Notes: generated from the letters alone by a model not told the origin. 64,000 nt of DNA from Alphaproteobacteria bacterium (GCA_019241645.1 JAFAWQ010000023.1:1-64000); one strand, 5' to 3'. Shown: positions 16,974 through 26,848, counted from the first letter of the stretch. Made by a program: numbers and translations.

Positions 16974-18878
16974 CTAGCGCCGCGCGGCCACGGTCTGGCG
17001 GTGTGCAGACCGCTTGCCCTTCTTGTGCCGCCCCGCCGTGTGTTGCGCCCAGTCCAGAAGACGCTCGTAGATGTAGGACTGGAAGGGATGCTTCGCGCCG
17101 TTGACGCTTTGAGTCTTTCCGATCAGCTGCGAGCTCAACGGAATATTGAAATCCCGGTAGGTCAGGCCGACGTTCTCGTAACCGACAACGTACATCTGAC
17201 CCAACTCCCAGGTGAGGAGCGTAACCGGATTCTTCAGCGCCGCCTTGAACTGAGCGGCCGTCCAGTTCGGGTGGTTCTTGTCCAGCTTCACGTCTTTGCC
17301 GTTGTTGTACTTCATCGGCTGGAAGACGATCATGTTGTCGAAGTTCAGAGGCGACTGTGCAGCTTCCACGTTGAGCATGCCCCAGCCGTATACCGGATCG
17401 ACGCCCGGATCGCCCAAATCGGTCGCCGATTGCAGGACGATCTGGACGCTCTCGTCGGCGTATTGTTGCAGCCACGGCCAGCGCGTCTGCAACAATGCAA
17501 TCGTTCCGGTCACGAGCGGCGCCGAAAACGACGTGCCGGTCATGCGCGTGGTACCGCCCTGATTGTCTTCCACCAGCATCAACTCGCCGGGCGCGACGAT
17601 GAATCGGTATTTGAGCTTGTTCTGCTCCTGACAAATGCCGTTGACCAGAATGCACGCCTCGCCTGGCGTATTGGAGAATTGGGAAATCTGGCCGGTCGGT
17701 CCAACCGAACCCGCCATGATAATGTTGGTCGGCGCGCTGTACCCGGACGGCCAGGAGATGTCTTTCGTCTGCACCGTAGCTTCGTTACCCGCCGCTTTGA
17801 CCAGCGCGAACCCGTGCTTTTTGCTGCTCAGTGTCTCCGACGTCAGCACCGTGCCCCATTCCGAGGAAAGGGTCCAACCCGGGATTCCCAGCGAGGCATT
17901 CACCACCGTCGCCTTTTGTTTGTAGAGACGGTCGATGCCGTTGGCGACATCCTTCCAGCCGGCGGTGCCGCTGGAATCGAAAGGATTATACAAGCGTACA
18001 CTTGAGTTCGGCGCGACTCCCATAACGCCGATGTTGTCCCGCATCGCCGCCATCAGACTGGCAACCGCCGCACCGTGATCGTTCACGTAACCCTGGTAGC
18101 CGCCGACGAATTTAAGATCCTTCACGTCCGAATAGTTGCGCGCGATCGACGCATCGAGGAGACCGGCCGGCATCGTGCCGGGCCCCTGGGTCTGAACCAG
18201 TTGCGGCCCCCAATGCACTGCACCCATCCACCAGTCGACGTGGTCGATGTACGAGAAGTTCATCAGGTTGTCGTACAAGTTCATGAAAAACGCGGAGCGC
18301 TGTTCGGGTGAGATGTAGGCAAGCGATTGCTGATCGCTCGGATCGATGCCGTACTTTTCGTACATGCGCTGGACGTATTGACCGGCTTGATCCCCCCAGA
18401 ACAATACGGTGGTGGCGACGAACGCATTGAGTCCCGCCTGCACCGCTGTGTAATCGTTGGCGCCCGATGCCTGGAGGTCGTTCCATGTCGTGTTGAGCGC
18501 TCCCCATTGCGGGCCCACGAGGTTCCAATACGGAAAGACCTGCTGCAGGAACTGGTTCGCACTGAACGGGTTGATCGTTCCCCAGAACGGATCGATGTTC
18601 CCGAAGAAGGGCTGGATGGTCCCGTAGAACGGGTTGATCGTCCCCCAGAACGGCGCGATGTCGCCCCAGAACGGGCTGATCTGACCGTAGAAAGGATAGA
18701 TGCCGCCGTAGAACGGATTGATGGGACCATAGAAGGGATCGATCGGTCCTCCATCGACTCCATAGAACTGGGTGATCTGCCCACCCTGATCCTGCTGCTT
18801 GCCCGCGGCCGCCGGGCCGCTCTCCACCGCAACCATGGAGATGGCCGCAATCCCCGCCAGTAGCCACTTGCGCAACAT
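16974..18878 (-). CDS. Exported S8 (subtilisin-like) serine protease with N-terminal heptad repeat
   Basis: A protein of 634 residues. A signal peptide (about 1-25, ending GPAAA) leads to nine tandem heptads of the form GxIxPF(Y/W/F) at residues 44-106. A helical linker of about 130 residues follows, then the S8 protease domain. Catalytic candidates are Asp in GLLDAS, His in NDHGAAVAS, the oxyanion Asn in KAAGNEA and Ser in GTSFSAP. About 130 C-terminal residues end in a basic tail (HKKGKRSAHRQ). The catalytic set looks intact, so it should be an active secreted or surface protease. The role of the repeat is unknown. It lies downstream of the TPR kinase on the same strand, 121 bases away. Confidence 0.88.
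   Translation of the reverse strand: MLRKWLLAGIAAISMVAVESGPAAAGKQQDQGGQITQFYGVDGGPIDPFYGPINPFYGGIYPFYGQISPFWGDIAPFWGTINPFYGTIQPFFGNIDPFWGTINPFSANQFLQQVFPYWNLVGPQWGALNTTWNDLQASGANDYTAVQAGLNAFVATTVLFWGDQAGQYVQRMYEKYGIDPSDQQSLAYISPEQRSAFFMNLYDNLMNFSYIDHVDWWMGAVHWGPQLVQTQGPGTMPAGLLDASIARNYSDVKDLKFVGGYQGYVNDHGAAVASLMAAMRDNIGVMGVAPNSSVRLYNPFDSSGTAGWKDVANGIDRLYKQKATVVNASLGIPGWTLSSEWGTVLTSETLSSKKHGFALVKAAGNEATVQTKDISWPSGYSAPTNIIMAGSVGPTGQISQFSNTPGEACILVNGICQEQNKLKYRFIVAPGELMLVEDNQGGTTRMTGTSFSAPLVTGTIALLQTRWPWLQQYADESVQIVLQSATDLGDPGVDPVYGWGMLNVEAAQSPLNFDNMIVFQPMKYNNGKDVKLDKNHPNWTAAQFKAALKNPVTLLTWELGQMYVVGYENVGLTYRDFNIPLSSQLIGKTQSVNGAKHPFQSYIYERLLDWAQHTAGRHKKGKRSAHRQTVAARR
18561..18749 (-). repeat. Nine in-frame 21-bp repeats encoding GxIxPF(Y/W)
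   Basis: The nine units run without gaps. The pattern is Gly, any, Ile, any, Pro, Phe, aromatic; the variable positions include P/D, P/N, G/Y, Q/S, D/A, T/N, T/Q and N/D. A degenerate tenth unit (GQITQFY, residues 33-39) lies four residues upstream. The codons vary between units, so the array is under protein-level selection rather than freshly duplicated. Confidence 0.92.
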
Positions 18879-18999
18879 GATTCACCCGACTCCATTCCTG
18901 CTTTTGTGGAGATCAAGCTGACGGGTTCGCTCTTAACGGAAAGTGAAATCGGCCTTCGAATGACGGCTTTTGAAAAGGGCGATTAATTTTTCTTTGACC

Positions 19000-21198
19000 T
19001 CATGCCGCCACGGTCGTGGTTAATGACCGGGCGGGGACGTCATCGCGCATGTTGGGCAGGGGCTCCTCAATTATTCTGCTGAGCGGAAGATGAATGCGGG
19101 CGACGGTGCCGCCATGGCCGTCACTGCTGATTGTGAAAGTGCCGTCGTGCATTTCGGCCAACGCCCGCACGATGGGGAGGCCCAGGCCAACGCCGCCATG
19201 CGTGCGGGCATAGGTGTTTTCTGCCTGTCCGAACGGTTCCATTATCACATCGATTTTCTCCGCAGGAATTCCCTTCCCGTTGTCGGCGACCAACAGGTCG
19301 ACACCGTCTTCGACGGTTCGGATGTCAATTTCGATTCGGCCGTTTTCACCTGTGAACTTGATTGCATTGGAAAGCAGGTTCACAACGATCTGCCGTAAGC
19401 GGTGTTCATCGACGCGCACGAGAAGTTCGCCATGTTGCTGCGGCCGCCGGATATTCTTTCCGGCACATTTCTCCTCCAGGGCAGAGATGGCCTGATCGAC
19501 GATGTCGGCAAGCCGGATGGAACTTTCCTCCAGTGTGACGCGCCCAGCCTCGATTCGCGCCATATCCAGGATATCGTTCAGGTTTTGTAACAGGCGCCGT
19601 CCCGACTCGGCGATATCGCCGGCATACTCGCGGATCTTTTCTTGCCTGACCTGTCCGGCCACCAACAGCTCGGAAAATCCGATAATGGCGTTCAGCGGCG
19701 TACGAAGTTCATGGCTCATATTGGCAAGGAACTGACTCTTGGCGCGATTTGCCTGCTGCGCCGCCTCCATGGCGAGGCGCAGCTGGGTCTCAACTGCGCT
19801 GCGCCGTTCGATTTCGCTGTCGCGTTCTGCCAGGGTTCTTGTGAGCTCAACATTCTTTTCCGCGATCGCGTTTCGATGCCGGTTCAAGAGAGAATGCCGC
19901 CACGTGATCCAGGCAATAAGAAAGATGCCCGCGAGGACGAACGCTGCGAACACCGCGTTCTGGGTGGCTGCGCGCGACTTGCGCAGGCTGACATCGCGCT
20001 CGAGTTGTGCCGACCTCAGATGCTCGATTTCAAGCTGCTGCCGCGCAAAGTCGAAGCGCGCGCTGGTTAGAGCCAGGTTGGCGGATGCCGCCAGCGAGCG
20101 GCCGCGGTCGTCCAATCTTTTGAACGCCTCCAAATGAGCGAGCGCCAGCGGCAAATTCCCTTGGTCGCGGTATACCTTGTATGCGATCTCATGAATGTCG
20201 CGGAACGGCGCGATAGTGGTGGACAGATTCACGGCGTGAAATGCCTTGGCCAGATCCTTTGACGCCGCTTGCAGCGAACCTCGCTCATAGTCGATCTGGG
20301 CCTTGATACCCCAGACAAACGGCGTGCCGCCGATCTCGTCGTCCTTGCCCAGAAGATAAAGGGCCCTGTTGGCGGCGTGCTCCGCTTCCGCGAGATTGTG
20401 CAGCTTTGTCTGAACAGCGGCGATATTGGTCAGGATCTGAGCTTCCAGGTAATGGCTCTTGAGATCGCTGGCGATTTTCAATGCGCGGCGAAAATCCAGC
20501 AACGCCTCCCGGTACCGCGCTATTTGCAGCAGCGCGAAACCAAGATTGTTTGCGGCTGACAACGCCAATGCACGGTCATCGGGGTAGATTTGGGAGGCTT
20601 CGCGATAGTAGCGAATGGCTGCCCCGAAATCGTGTGCCTTGTCGTAGATGCGACCGAGGCCTTGCAGCGCAATCGCCTGGCTGCGGAGTTTGCCGAGTTT
20701 TTGATACGTCGCGTGGGCATCCTGGTAATTCTTCAACGACAGCGCCACGTCGCCGCGGTTCTCGGCGATTTGAGCGCGAGTGAGAGCAAGGTCGCCATCG
20801 AGTTTTGTGAGATTCTTGTCCGATGCCGCCAGTTTCGATGCCGTCATGGCGGCATTCTGCGCTTCCGCTACACGGTTGATGCGGATCAACGCCTCCGCCT
20901 CCAGCCAGAGGCTGGTGGCGCTCGCCTCGGCTTGCCGCGGTTCGCCGCGGTGACGATGTGCGATCGCTTCCGCATGGCGCGCGAATTTGAGAGCGGCGAC
21001 CGGGTCCGCCATCATCTCATGCTGCGACTTTGAAATCAGGCCATCGAAATCGCGCCAGTCATGTTCGCCCGCCGCCACTGCCGCTGTTGTCAGTAACCAG
21101 GAAAGCGCCAGCCCCACAAAGAAAGAGGTTGGCTTGCGCGAGTATGGACACGCCCGGTTCCACAGGTTTAGCCAGCCTTTTGCGCTTGCTACACGCAT
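19000..21198 (-). CDS. TPR-containing hybrid-less sensor histidine kinase
   Basis: A protein of 732 residues. An N-terminal hydrophobic segment (about 20-40) probably acts as signal or anchor. A periplasmic region of TPR-like helical repeats spans about 45-390 (for example YYREASQIYPDDRALALSAANN), a second membrane helix (VFAAFVLAGIFLIAWITW) lies near 415-432, and a coiled coil leads to the kinase. The H-box MSHELRTPLN has His496; N-box NLLSNAIKF, G1 DNGKGIP and G2 GGVGLGLPI are all present. There is no receiver domain and no response regulator nearby, so it is an orphan. The start at 21198 is uncertain: its ribosome-binding site AAGGGG sits very close. It is divergent from hpnN. Confidence 0.85.
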   Translation of the reverse strand: MRVASAKGWLNLWNRACPYSRKPTSFFVGLALSWLLTTAAVAAGEHDWRDFDGLISKSQHEMMADPVAALKFARHAEAIAHRHRGEPRQAEASATSLWLEAEALIRINRVAEAQNAAMTASKLAASDKNLTKLDGDLALTRAQIAENRGDVALSLKNYQDAHATYQKLGKLRSQAIALQGLGRIYDKAHDFGAAIRYYREASQIYPDDRALALSAANNLGFALLQIARYREALLDFRRALKIASDLKSHYLEAQILTNIAAVQTKLHNLAEAEHAANRALYLLGKDDEIGGTPFVWGIKAQIDYERGSLQAASKDLAKAFHAVNLSTTIAPFRDIHEIAYKVYRDQGNLPLALAHLEAFKRLDDRGRSLAASANLALTSARFDFARQQLEIEHLRSAQLERDVSLRKSRAATQNAVFAAFVLAGIFLIAWITWRHSLLNRHRNAIAEKNVELTRTLAERDSEIERRSAVETQLRLAMEAAQQANRAKSQFLANMSHELRTPLNAIIGFSELLVAGQVRQEKIREYAGDIAESGRRLLQNLNDILDMARIEAGRVTLEESSIRLADIVDQAISALEEKCAGKNIRRPQQHGELLVRVDEHRLRQIVVNLLSNAIKFTGENGRIEIDIRTVEDGVDLLVADNGKGIPAEKIDVIMEPFGQAENTYARTHGGVGLGLPIVRALAEMHDGTFTISSDGHGGTVARIHLPLSRIIEEPLPNMRDDVPARSLTTTVAA

Positions 21199-21260
21199 GC
21201 CCCTTAAATCGCCCCGTTCATCTTTCGGGCCGCGCGGGGCCCGATGCAAAGTCGCTTGTT

Positions 21261-21305
21261 TTACGGTAACATTATGGCCGCGAACTGCTTTACGCCCCGT
21301 AAAGC
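21261..21305. promoter_or_regulatory. Two TTAC/GTAA inverted repeats in the kinase-hpnN divergent region
   Basis: The region between the divergent starts (21199-21390) holds GCTTTAC-gcccc-GTAAAGC at 21287-21305, with perfect 7-base arms, and a shorter TTAC-g-GTAA at 21261-21269. They share half-sites but differ in spacer length. This could be an operator for a dimeric regulator; no known motif is claimed. Confidence 0.35.
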
Positions 21306-21390
21306 TTTGCCGGCGGTGGGCCGGCTCGCCCTGGGTTGACGCCCGAAGAGCAGCAGCCGAGTTTCCTTTCGCCAAGAATGACGATCGCGG

Positions 21391-23994
21391 ATGCTCGCTT
21401 CTCTTGTTTCACGCATTGTCCGGGCCTGCAGCGCTCTAGCGCTGCCGGTATGCCTTGTTGCGATCATGCTCGGTCTCGCCGCGGGGACATACGCCGTTAA
21501 CCATTTTCAAATCGACACCAACAGCGACAACCTTGTTGCGCCGGGGGCCGCCTGGAGAATCGACGAAGAGCGCTACGACCGCGCTTTTCCCCAGCAGAAC
21601 AATCTGATCGAAATCGTCGTGGACGGGGTTACGGCGGACCGCGCGGACCAGGCAGCCGGGGCGCTGGCGGCGGCACTTTCCAGGGACCGGCAGCATTTCA
21701 ATTCCGTGCGCCGTCCGGATGGCGGTCCGTTTTTCGAGCGCGAAGGCTTGCTGCTGCTGCCGCTTAAGCAGGTAAAGCAGACCACCGATGCGCTGATTAG
21801 AGCCCAACCGTTCCTTGGAGGCCTGGCAGCTGACCCCACCTTGCGCGGCGTGATGCACACCCTCGATACCACCCTGTTGGGGGTGAGCAGCAGACAGACA
21901 ACGCTCCAGAGCCTGGATCGTCCGATTATTGCATTCAATACCACGCTAGAGAACATCCTCGCACACAAGCCTGCCTATTTCGGCTGGAGCGCGATGGTGG
22001 GCGGCAACAGCGACCTCTCGCGCACGCGGCGCTTCGTCGAGGTCCAGCCGAAGCTAGACTACAACGCCCTTCTCCCCGGAGAGCGCGCGACCAAAGCCAT
22101 TCGCGCGAGCGTGCGCAAGCTGGAACTGGGGCCAAACTCCGGCGTGCGCGTGCGCCTGACCGGCCCCGTGCCGATGGCGGACGAAGAATTCGCTTCGATT
22201 GCAGATCGCGGTGTTTTTCTTGGCCTGCTGATGCTCGGGGCCACTCTGGCGATGCTATGGCTCGCGCTGCGCTCGGTACGGATGATATCGGCAGTACTCG
22301 TCACCATTGCAATCGGACTTGCGATAACCACAGCTGGCGGCTTGCTTGTCTACGGCCGCTTCAATGTCATCTCCGTCGCTTTCATCGTGCTGTTTGTGGG
22401 GCTGGGAGTCGATTTCGGAATCCAGTTCTGCGTCCGGTACCGCGCCGAGCGTCACCGCGTGGGCAATCTGCAGGAAGCGCTGGCGCACACGGGAATCTGC
22501 ACAGGACCGGGACTGACATTGGCCGCGGTGGCCGCCGCGTTGAGCTTCTACTCCTTCCTCCCCACCAGCTACGCAGGCCTTGCGGAACTGGGCCTGATCG
22601 CCGGGAGCGGAATGATCGTGACATACATGCTCAGCATCACGCTCTTGCCGGCACTTCTTCAGCTGCTGCAACCGCAGGGCGAAACCGAAGAGATCGGGTT
22701 CAGCGCGCTGAAGCCGCTGGACTCGATTCTGACCGAGAATTGCCGGAACGTATTGAAGGGTGCCACCGTGGCCGGCTTCGTCGCGCTTACGCTTGTGCCT
22801 TTCGTGCAGTTCGATTCCAATCCCCTCGACTTGCGCAATCCGTATTCCGAATCCGTGGCGACCGCTCTCGATCTGATGCATAGCCTTGAGACATCGCCGA
22901 ACACCATCAATATCCTTCGCGGCTCACGGCGGGCGGCGAAAGCATTGTCAGATCAAATCGGCAAGCTGCCATACGTCTCGCAGACGCTGACCATCGATAC
23001 GTTCGTGCCATCGGACCAGCCGGCCAAGCTTGGGATCATCCGCGATGCTGCCAGCCTTCTGGAAACCACGTTCAACCCATTTCTAGTCGCGCCGTCCCCC
23101 AACGATGTCGAGGTGATCGCCAGCTTGCGCGCGACCGCCAATTCACTGCGCGCCGCGGCCGGCCCAGCCTGGAATCCACCGGCGCAACATGCGCGAGCGC
23201 TGGCGCGCACACTCGAGCAACTCGCGGCAGCAAATCCCATACTACGCGCGCGTGCCGCCAGTGCCTTCATACCCAGACTGAAAACGCTGTTCGCGCAATT
23301 GCGCGCGGCGCTGCATCCGTCCGCCATCCGTTTCGACACCCTGCCCAAGGACCTGCTGCGCGACTGGGTTTCACCCAACGGGCAGTACCGTGTCCAGGCT
23401 TTCCCAAAAGCCCAGGACAACAAATCTCTTCGGCGTTTTACGCGGCAAGTCCGGGCCGTGGCGCCGGATGCGACCGGGACGCCGATCATCATCATGGAGT
23501 CGGCTCGGACGATCGTGTGGGCGTTCGTCGAGGCCGGTATCATTTCTATTCTTTCCATCGCTATTCTTCTGATCTTCGCGCTGCGCGCGATCGGCGACGA
23601 ATTGATGACCATGATTCCGCTGCTGCTGGCCGGCGCGCTCACATTGGCGACGTGTGTCGTGTTTGGGATTCCACTCAATTTCGCGAACATCATCGCGTTA
23701 CCCCTTTTGTTCGGCGTCGGGGTCGCCTTCGACATTTACTTCGTCATGTGGTGGCGGGACGGCGGCCGCAATCTCCTGCAGTCGCCCCTTACCCGCGCCG
23801 TGCTGATGAGCGCAGGCACGACGGGCGCGGCCTTCGGGACGCTATCGCTTTCGAGTCACCCGGGAACCGCGAGCATGGGCCTGTTGCTGATGATTTCGCT
23901 ATTCTGGATTCTGGTCTCGATGCTAATCGTGCTGCCGGCACTGCTGCATTACGTTATGCCCAACGAGGGGCTTGAACCGCGGGCGGCGGAATAG
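21391..23994 (+). CDS. hpnN: Hopanoid transporter HpnN (RND/MMPL family)
   Basis: Inner-membrane RND-type permease that moves hopanoids towards the outer membrane. The protein has 867 residues with the two-fold RND layout: a first helix near 15-35, a large periplasmic loop (opening NHFQIDTNSDNLV), a helix bundle at about 275-450 with the sequence FVGLGVDFGIQFCVRYR, a second periplasmic loop, and a C-terminal bundle from about 705 (IPLNFANIIALPLLFGVGVAF). It converges tightly on hpnM with five bases between stops, and diverges from the TPR kinase. The ribosome-binding site before the ATG is weak. Confidence 0.9.
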   Translation: MLASLVSRIVRACSALALPVCLVAIMLGLAAGTYAVNHFQIDTNSDNLVAPGAAWRIDEERYDRAFPQQNNLIEIVVDGVTADRADQAAGALAAALSRDRQHFNSVRRPDGGPFFEREGLLLLPLKQVKQTTDALIRAQPFLGGLAADPTLRGVMHTLDTTLLGVSSRQTTLQSLDRPIIAFNTTLENILAHKPAYFGWSAMVGGNSDLSRTRRFVEVQPKLDYNALLPGERATKAIRASVRKLELGPNSGVRVRLTGPVPMADEEFASIADRGVFLGLLMLGATLAMLWLALRSVRMISAVLVTIAIGLAITTAGGLLVYGRFNVISVAFIVLFVGLGVDFGIQFCVRYRAERHRVGNLQEALAHTGICTGPGLTLAAVAAALSFYSFLPTSYAGLAELGLIAGSGMIVTYMLSITLLPALLQLLQPQGETEEIGFSALKPLDSILTENCRNVLKGATVAGFVALTLVPFVQFDSNPLDLRNPYSESVATALDLMHSLETSPNTINILRGSRRAAKALSDQIGKLPYVSQTLTIDTFVPSDQPAKLGIIRDAASLLETTFNPFLVAPSPNDVEVIASLRATANSLRAAAGPAWNPPAQHARALARTLEQLAAANPILRARAASAFIPRLKTLFAQLRAALHPSAIRFDTLPKDLLRDWVSPNGQYRVQAFPKAQDNKSLRRFTRQVRAVAPDATGTPIIIMESARTIVWAFVEAGIISILSIAILLIFALRAIGDELMTMIPLLLAGALTLATCVVFGIPLNFANIIALPLLFGVGVAFDIYFVMWWRDGGRNLLQSPLTRAVLMSAGTTGAAFGTLSLSSHPGTASMGLLLMISLFWILVSMLIVLPALLHYVMPNEGLEPRAAE

Positions 23995-23999
23995 AGCCT

Positions 24000-24632
24000 T
24001 CAGCTTTTCAGCAGATTGTCGGTCAGCGCGTTCAGTTTCTCCACAAGCGCGGACGCACCACCGCTTTTCAGCGTCGAGGCGAAATCGGAGCGCCGGGTCG
24101 CAACCTCGCTGACATAGCCGTTGAGGAAAATATCCTTGATCTTCCAGCCGTGGCTGTTGCCCATCCTGTAGATGAAAGGAATGGGCGACTTGCCCGGCGA
24201 TGTCATTTGCGTGGCAACGATCTTGTCGCCGCCGCGCTCCTGTACCTGCGGGCTAGTAACGAACTGCTCGCCGCTATAGCCATCGAAATTCTTGGCGTAG
24301 TTGGCAATTGTCATGCGCCGGAACGCATCGATGATTTTTGCGCGATCGCCGGGTGACATGGAGGTCCACGACGGTCCTACAATGGTCTGAGTCATGGCCG
24401 GAAAATCGAAGGCAGCATCGACCGCTGGTTCCAGTTTCTTGTAGCGTCCCTGCACGCCCAACTCCTTGGCCTGCTTCATCGTCTCGACCAAAGTGCCATG
24501 AAAGGCATTGATCTGCCTGGCAGCGGGATCGCTTGCCGGGGCCGGAATTGCCGGCGCAGCGGATGATCCGGCGCTGGCAAGTCCGCACATTGCCAAACTG
24601 AAATAGAAGACCCGCAGACCGAAAGCACTCAT
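24000..24632 (-). CDS. hpnM: Hopanoid-associated MlaC/Ttg2D-like periplasmic protein HpnM
   Basis: Periplasmic lipid-binding protein of the toluene-tolerance Ttg2D/MlaC family, the HpnM subtype, probably a partner of HpnN. The protein has 210 residues: signal peptide (about 1-25), then the family features FDFPAMTQTIVGPSW and FIYRMGNSHGWKIKDIFLNGYVSE. The ATG follows AAAGGAG at good spacing. hpnM and hpnN are convergent here, so they are separate transcripts. Confidence 0.88.
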   Translation of the reverse strand: MSAFGLRVFYFSLAMCGLASAGSSAAPAIPAPASDPAARQINAFHGTLVETMKQAKELGVQGRYKKLEPAVDAAFDFPAMTQTIVGPSWTSMSPGDRAKIIDAFRRMTIANYAKNFDGYSGEQFVTSPQVQERGGDKIVATQMTSPGKSPIPFIYRMGNSHGWKIKDIFLNGYVSEVATRRSDFASTLKSGGASALVEKLNALTDNLLKS

Positions 24633-24886
24633 CGATGGCTCCTTTCAAAAGCCAAGCCCGTCCGGTTGGCCGGCTTTCCTAAAAACCCCCTCATGATATC
24701 CGAAGTTGCATCGGGATGGTTGCACATCGGCCGATTTGCTGAGTCAACATCTGTCCGCTTTGCAACCGGCCATAACGATCCCTGAAGGCTTTATGGGCCG
24801 CCTTTCGATGGTTGTTTTCGAAAATTCTACCTAGTCAGGTCCACCATGATTTGCTTGACGGCTCGTGTCGAGGCTAGCTGCGAGCT

Positions 24887-25795
24887 CTAGGCTTCACGCG
24901 TCAGCAGATATTTCGGCAGCGCCTGCAGAGAATTGGCTGGCGCCCCGTATGGAGCAACTATCTCCGCGGCTTGCACTGCCAAATCCTCTGCACGAGCCCG
25001 GGCCGCCTCGATGCCCACAAGCGATACCAGGGTGGCCTTTCCCTGCTTCGCATCCTTGCCAACGGCCTTGCCGGTTTTTTCCGCCGTACTCAATACGTCG
25101 AGCAGATCGTCGGTGATCTGGAACACAAGACCGAAAGCACGCGCGTATGCGCGCAACCGTTCTTCGTGCTCCCCGCCCGCTTCCGCCAGAATCGGTCCGG
25201 CCACGCAGCAGAACTCGAACAGTGCGCCAGTTTTGAGCCGCTGCAACAGAATGACTTCGTCAGCGCCGAACGCATGGGAAGGCGCTTCGATATCGATCGT
25301 CTGACCGCCGATCATGCCGAGGGTTCCGCTGGCCCTCGCCAGCTCGGCCACCAGTCTTGCGCGAACCTCCCCGGAGGGATGCGTGTCCGGGTCGGCGACG
25401 ATTTCGAAGGCGATGGTCAGTAGCGCATCCCCGGCGAGCACGGCAGTTGCTTCGTCGAAGGCCCTGTGCGTGGTCGGGCGGCCGCGCCGCAGGTCGTCGT
25501 CATCCATGCAGGGCAGATCGTCATGAACCAGCGAATAAGTGTGCACCGCCTCGATAGCCGCCGCCGCCCGGAGCGCCTGTACCGGCGCAACCCCGAACAG
25601 GCAGGCACTTTGCATCAGGAGAAACGGCCGGAGCCGCTTGCCGCCTGCAAAAATGGCATAGCGCATGGCGTCCTGCACGCGGCATTGCAGACCCCCGGGA
25701 GGCGGCAACAGCCTTTCGAGCACCGCATCGACCTGTTTGCTTCCCATCTGCAGGGCAAGTTCGAGCTCCGAAAACCCCGTTCCCGTCTGGTTCAT
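24887..25795 (-). CDS. ispA: Farnesyl diphosphate synthase (polyprenyl synthetase)
   Basis: Condenses dimethylallyl and isopentenyl diphosphates to farnesyl diphosphate, the substrate of HpnD. The protein has about 302 residues, the usual IspA length. The first Asp-rich motif is HDDLPCMDDDDLRRGRPT, the second is FQITDDLLD, and GGKRLRP and KTGALFEFC are also conserved. The start at 25795 (MNQTGTG) is preferred; an ATG at 25816 seven codons upstream is possible. It is divergent from ispH across about 110 bases, so one control region may feed both isoprenoid genes. Confidence 0.9.
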   Translation of the reverse strand: MNQTGTGFSELELALQMGSKQVDAVLERLLPPPGGLQCRVQDAMRYAIFAGGKRLRPFLLMQSACLFGVAPVQALRAAAAIEAVHTYSLVHDDLPCMDDDDLRRGRPTTHRAFDEATAVLAGDALLTIAFEIVADPDTHPSGEVRARLVAELARASGTLGMIGGQTIDIEAPSHAFGADEVILLQRLKTGALFEFCCVAGPILAEAGGEHEERLRAYARAFGLVFQITDDLLDVLSTAEKTGKAVGKDAKQGKATLVSLVGIEAARARAEDLAVQAAEIVAPYGAPANSLQALPKYLLTREA

Positions 25796-25905
25796 ATGTC
25801 CGCTGCGCTGCAACATTGCCCCCGGGCTAGGAGTTCCCTAGAACGAGGCTACTTGGCAACCTATTTTTGGGGCATCGCCGCTTTGGGCGAACGGACGGAG
25901 TCTGG

Positions 25906-26832
25906 ATGCGCGTGATTCTGGCACAACCCCGTGGCTTCTGCGCCGGTGTGGTGCGCGCGATCGATATCGTCGAGCAGGCGCTCGACCGCTACCACGCGCC
26001 CGTCTATGTCCGCCACGAGATCGTCCATAACCGGCATGTCGTGGAGGACCTGAAGAGCAAGGGCGCCCGCTTCGTGGAAGAGTTGAGCGAAGTGCCCGAC
26101 GGCGCCGTCACCGTGTTCAGCGCCCATGGCGTCCCGCGCTCGGTCATCGATGAGGCAAGCACCCGGGGGCTGCCGGTGCTGGATGCCACCTGCCCTCTTG
26201 TTTCCAAGGTCCATAATCAGGGCCGTCGCTATGTCGGTGACGGCCGCACGCTCATTCTCGTAGGCCATGCCGGACACCCGGAAGTGGAAGGCACCATGGG
26301 CCAGGTGGGAGGGCCCACCTACCTCGTGTCTTCCGAAGCCGATGTCGAAGCTTTGGAGATCCCCGAGGATACGCGCGTCGCCTATGTCACGCAGACGACC
26401 TTGAGCATCGACGACACCAAATCAGTGATCGCGGCGTTAAAACGAAAGTTCCGCGATGTGGTAGGACCGGATACATCCGACATCTGTTACGCAACGCAGA
26501 ACCGGCAGATGGCCGTGCGCGCGCTTTGCAACCATGCGGATGTGGTTTTGGTGGTTGGCGCCAAGAACAGTTCCAATTCCAACCGCCTGCGCGAAATCGG
26601 TCAGGAAAACGGTGTCCCGAGCTATCTGATCGCGGATGCGAGCGAACTCGATCCGCGCTGGCTGCATGGCAAGCAGGTGATCGGCCTCACGGCCGGCGCC
26701 TCTGCGCCTGAGAAGCTGGTATTGGAAGTGATTGAAACCTTGCGGCTGCTCGATCCTCACCTGGAAGTGCAGGAGCTGGACGGCAAGAAGGAGCACATCG
26801 CCTTCCGCCTGCCGGCCGAGCTGCGCAACTGA
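25906..26832 (+). CDS. ispH: 4-hydroxy-3-methylbut-2-enyl diphosphate reductase IspH
   Basis: Last enzyme of the MEP pathway, making isopentenyl and dimethylallyl diphosphates through an iron-sulfur cluster. The protein has 308 residues. The three cluster cysteines are in PRGFCAGV (C12), DATCPLV (about 96) and [10 protein letters not shown] (about 190). The ATG at 25906 follows GGAG at 25897-25900 and gives the family-typical start just before the first cysteine. It lies 28 bases before hpnH, so they form a two-gene unit that ties isoprenoid supply to hopanoid side-chain synthesis. Confidence 0.95.
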   Translation: MRVILAQPRGFCAGVVRAIDIVEQALDRYHAPVYVRHEIVHNRHVVEDLKSKGARFVEELSEVPDGAVTVFSAHGVPRSVIDEASTRGLPVLDATCPLVSKVHNQGRRYVGDGRTLILVGHAGHPEVEGTMGQVGGPTYLVSSEADVEALEIPEDTRVAYVTQTTLSIDDTKSVIAALKRKFRDVVGPDTSDICYATQNRQMAVRALCNHADVVLVVGAKNSSNSNRLREIGQENGVPSYLIADASELDPRWLHGKQVIGLTAGASAPEKLVLEVIETLRLLDPHLEVQELDGKKEHIAFRLPAELRN

Positions 26833-26848
26833 TCGTCCGTACGCGGGC

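Noticed and set aside
17001-18005. A 334-residue open frame on the plus strand
   Set aside because: Antisense to the S8 protease, whose catalytic residues are clear.
18561-18749. Regular 21-base repeat considered as a CRISPR array or non-coding satellite
   Set aside because: The units are contiguous without spacers, in frame with the protease, and vary at the third codon positions as a protein repeat does.
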